Part shown: piece by piece, positions 4,926 to 5,237 of the stretch
How the letters are laid out: each line of letters opens with the position of its first letter
Numbering within the stretch: the stretch's first letter is position 1
Assembly (NCBI GenBank): GCA_003453735.1
Contig: DMNE01000002.1
Span: 1-5,237 of the forward strand
DNA length: 5,237 bases
Direction: 5' to 3'
From: Nitrospiraceae bacterium
GTDB taxonomy: Bacteria; Nitrospirota; Thermodesulfovibrionia; Thermodesulfovibrionales; UBA9159
Program-made: the position numbers and the translations under genes
The notes under the pieces: model-generated
Seen by the model: the letters and a program-made list of their open reading frames with translations, nothing else
Told to the model about the DNA's origin: nothing
The model's database searches: none

Positions 4926-5237
4926 TTAAAATGGCTCAAGATCGGTCGTCTCATCAGGTGGTGGCGAGTCGACTTCGGAAGACGGCTGCCCCTGCGTATC
5001 AGCCTTTTTGGGGAGGAACCGGACAGTCTGTGCTACAACCTCAAACTTGCTCTTCTGCTGGCCTTCAGACTCCCATCTCCTTTCCTGCAGTCTGCCTTCC
5101 ACGAGGATAGCGTTGCCCTTATTCAGATACTGGCTGCAGTTTTCAGCCTGCTTTCCAAAGGTGACAATGTCAATGAAAAGGGTCTCCTCTCTGAAGCCCT
5201 CACTCTGTTTGTATTTTGAGTTTACCGCGATCCTGAA
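4926..5237 (-). CDS. ssb: Single-stranded DNA-binding protein, C-terminal 103 residues (5' end off window)
   Basis: SSB coats single-stranded DNA in replication, repair and recombination, and recruits partner proteins through its C-terminal tip. The visible part begins inside the OB fold (FRIAVNSKYK), continues with ETLFIDIVTFGKQAENCSQY and the GNAILVEGRLQERRWE strand pair, and ends the fold near FEVVAQTVRFLPKK. A short, disordered, Gln/Ser/Pro-rich linker then leads to the acidic tip ending DLEPF, equivalent to the conserved DDIPF of other SSBs, before TAA at 4926-4928. By comparison with the family, roughly 25-30 N-terminal residues lie beyond the right edge. The tail is short for the family but complete. 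It lies immediately upstream of rpsR in the usual ribosomal-protein arrangement. Confidence 0.96.
   Translation of the reverse strand, partial: FRIAVNSKYKQSEGFREETLFIDIVTFGKQAENCSQYLNKGNAILVEGRLQERRWESEGQQKSKFEVVAQTVRFLPKKADTQGQPSSEVDSPPPDETTDLEPF

Noticed and set aside
4488..5219. Plus-strand open frames over DUF507, rpsR and ssb
   Set aside because: They are antisense to securely identified ribosomal and SSB genes.
1..5237. CRISPR array, tRNA, rRNA, insertion sequence or phage genes
   Set aside because: I looked for regularly spaced repeats, tRNA-like folds, transposase or integrase motifs and terminal inverted repeats, and saw none.

Overview
The window is bacterial chromosomal DNA. Every protein gene I can support lies on the minus strand, so transcription runs from high to low coordinates. 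Read that way it holds: ssb (start off the right edge), rpsR, two tandem DUF507 genes, a membrane GAF-GAF-GGDEF diguanylate cyclase, a small HNH protein, a gene-free stretch, a BrnT/BrnA toxin-antitoxin pair, a second gap with a possible plus-strand structured RNA, and the start of uvrA (rest off the left edge). DUF507 next to ssb-rpsR, a Zn-type S18 and this HNH subfamily suggest a Nitrospirota- or Desulfobacterota/Geobacter-like lineage. That is inference from family distribution, not a search result.

Region 1 (5237 to 1861) looks like one tightly packed operon. ssb and rpsR are 31 nt apart. The rpsR stop directly abuts the first DUF507 ATG, the two DUF507 genes share one base (TGATG), the cyclase frame follows the second DUF507, and the HNH gene starts 3 nt after the cyclase stop. 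Core replication and translation genes are thus apparently co-transcribed with a c-di-GMP synthase and a putative nuclease. rplI, a common neighbour of rpsR, is not in the window. The cyclase start is a problem: the only ATG at its 5' end (4002) lacks a Shine-Dalgarno sequence and cuts off convincing in-frame membrane sequence running back to an ATC codon at 4116.

Region 2 (1394-1860) has no credible gene, only a few short repeats. At its left end is the brnTA promoter, with a 19-bp imperfect palindrome over the -10 and start codon.

Region 3 (643-1393) holds brnT-brnA, with 3 nt between the frames and a strong ribosome binding site for brnA inside the end of brnT. The 244-nt gap to uvrA contains a 7-bp closing stem around about 100 nt, internal hairpins, and a good plus-strand intrinsic terminator. 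It resembles a truncated riboswitch or an orphan sRNA, divergent from uvrA and convergent with brnTA. A few motifs recall the cobalamin riboswitch, but key parts are missing.

Region 4 (1-642) encodes the first 214 residues of an UvrA-type excinuclease with a clear Walker A motif and some departures from the commonest UvrA sequence.
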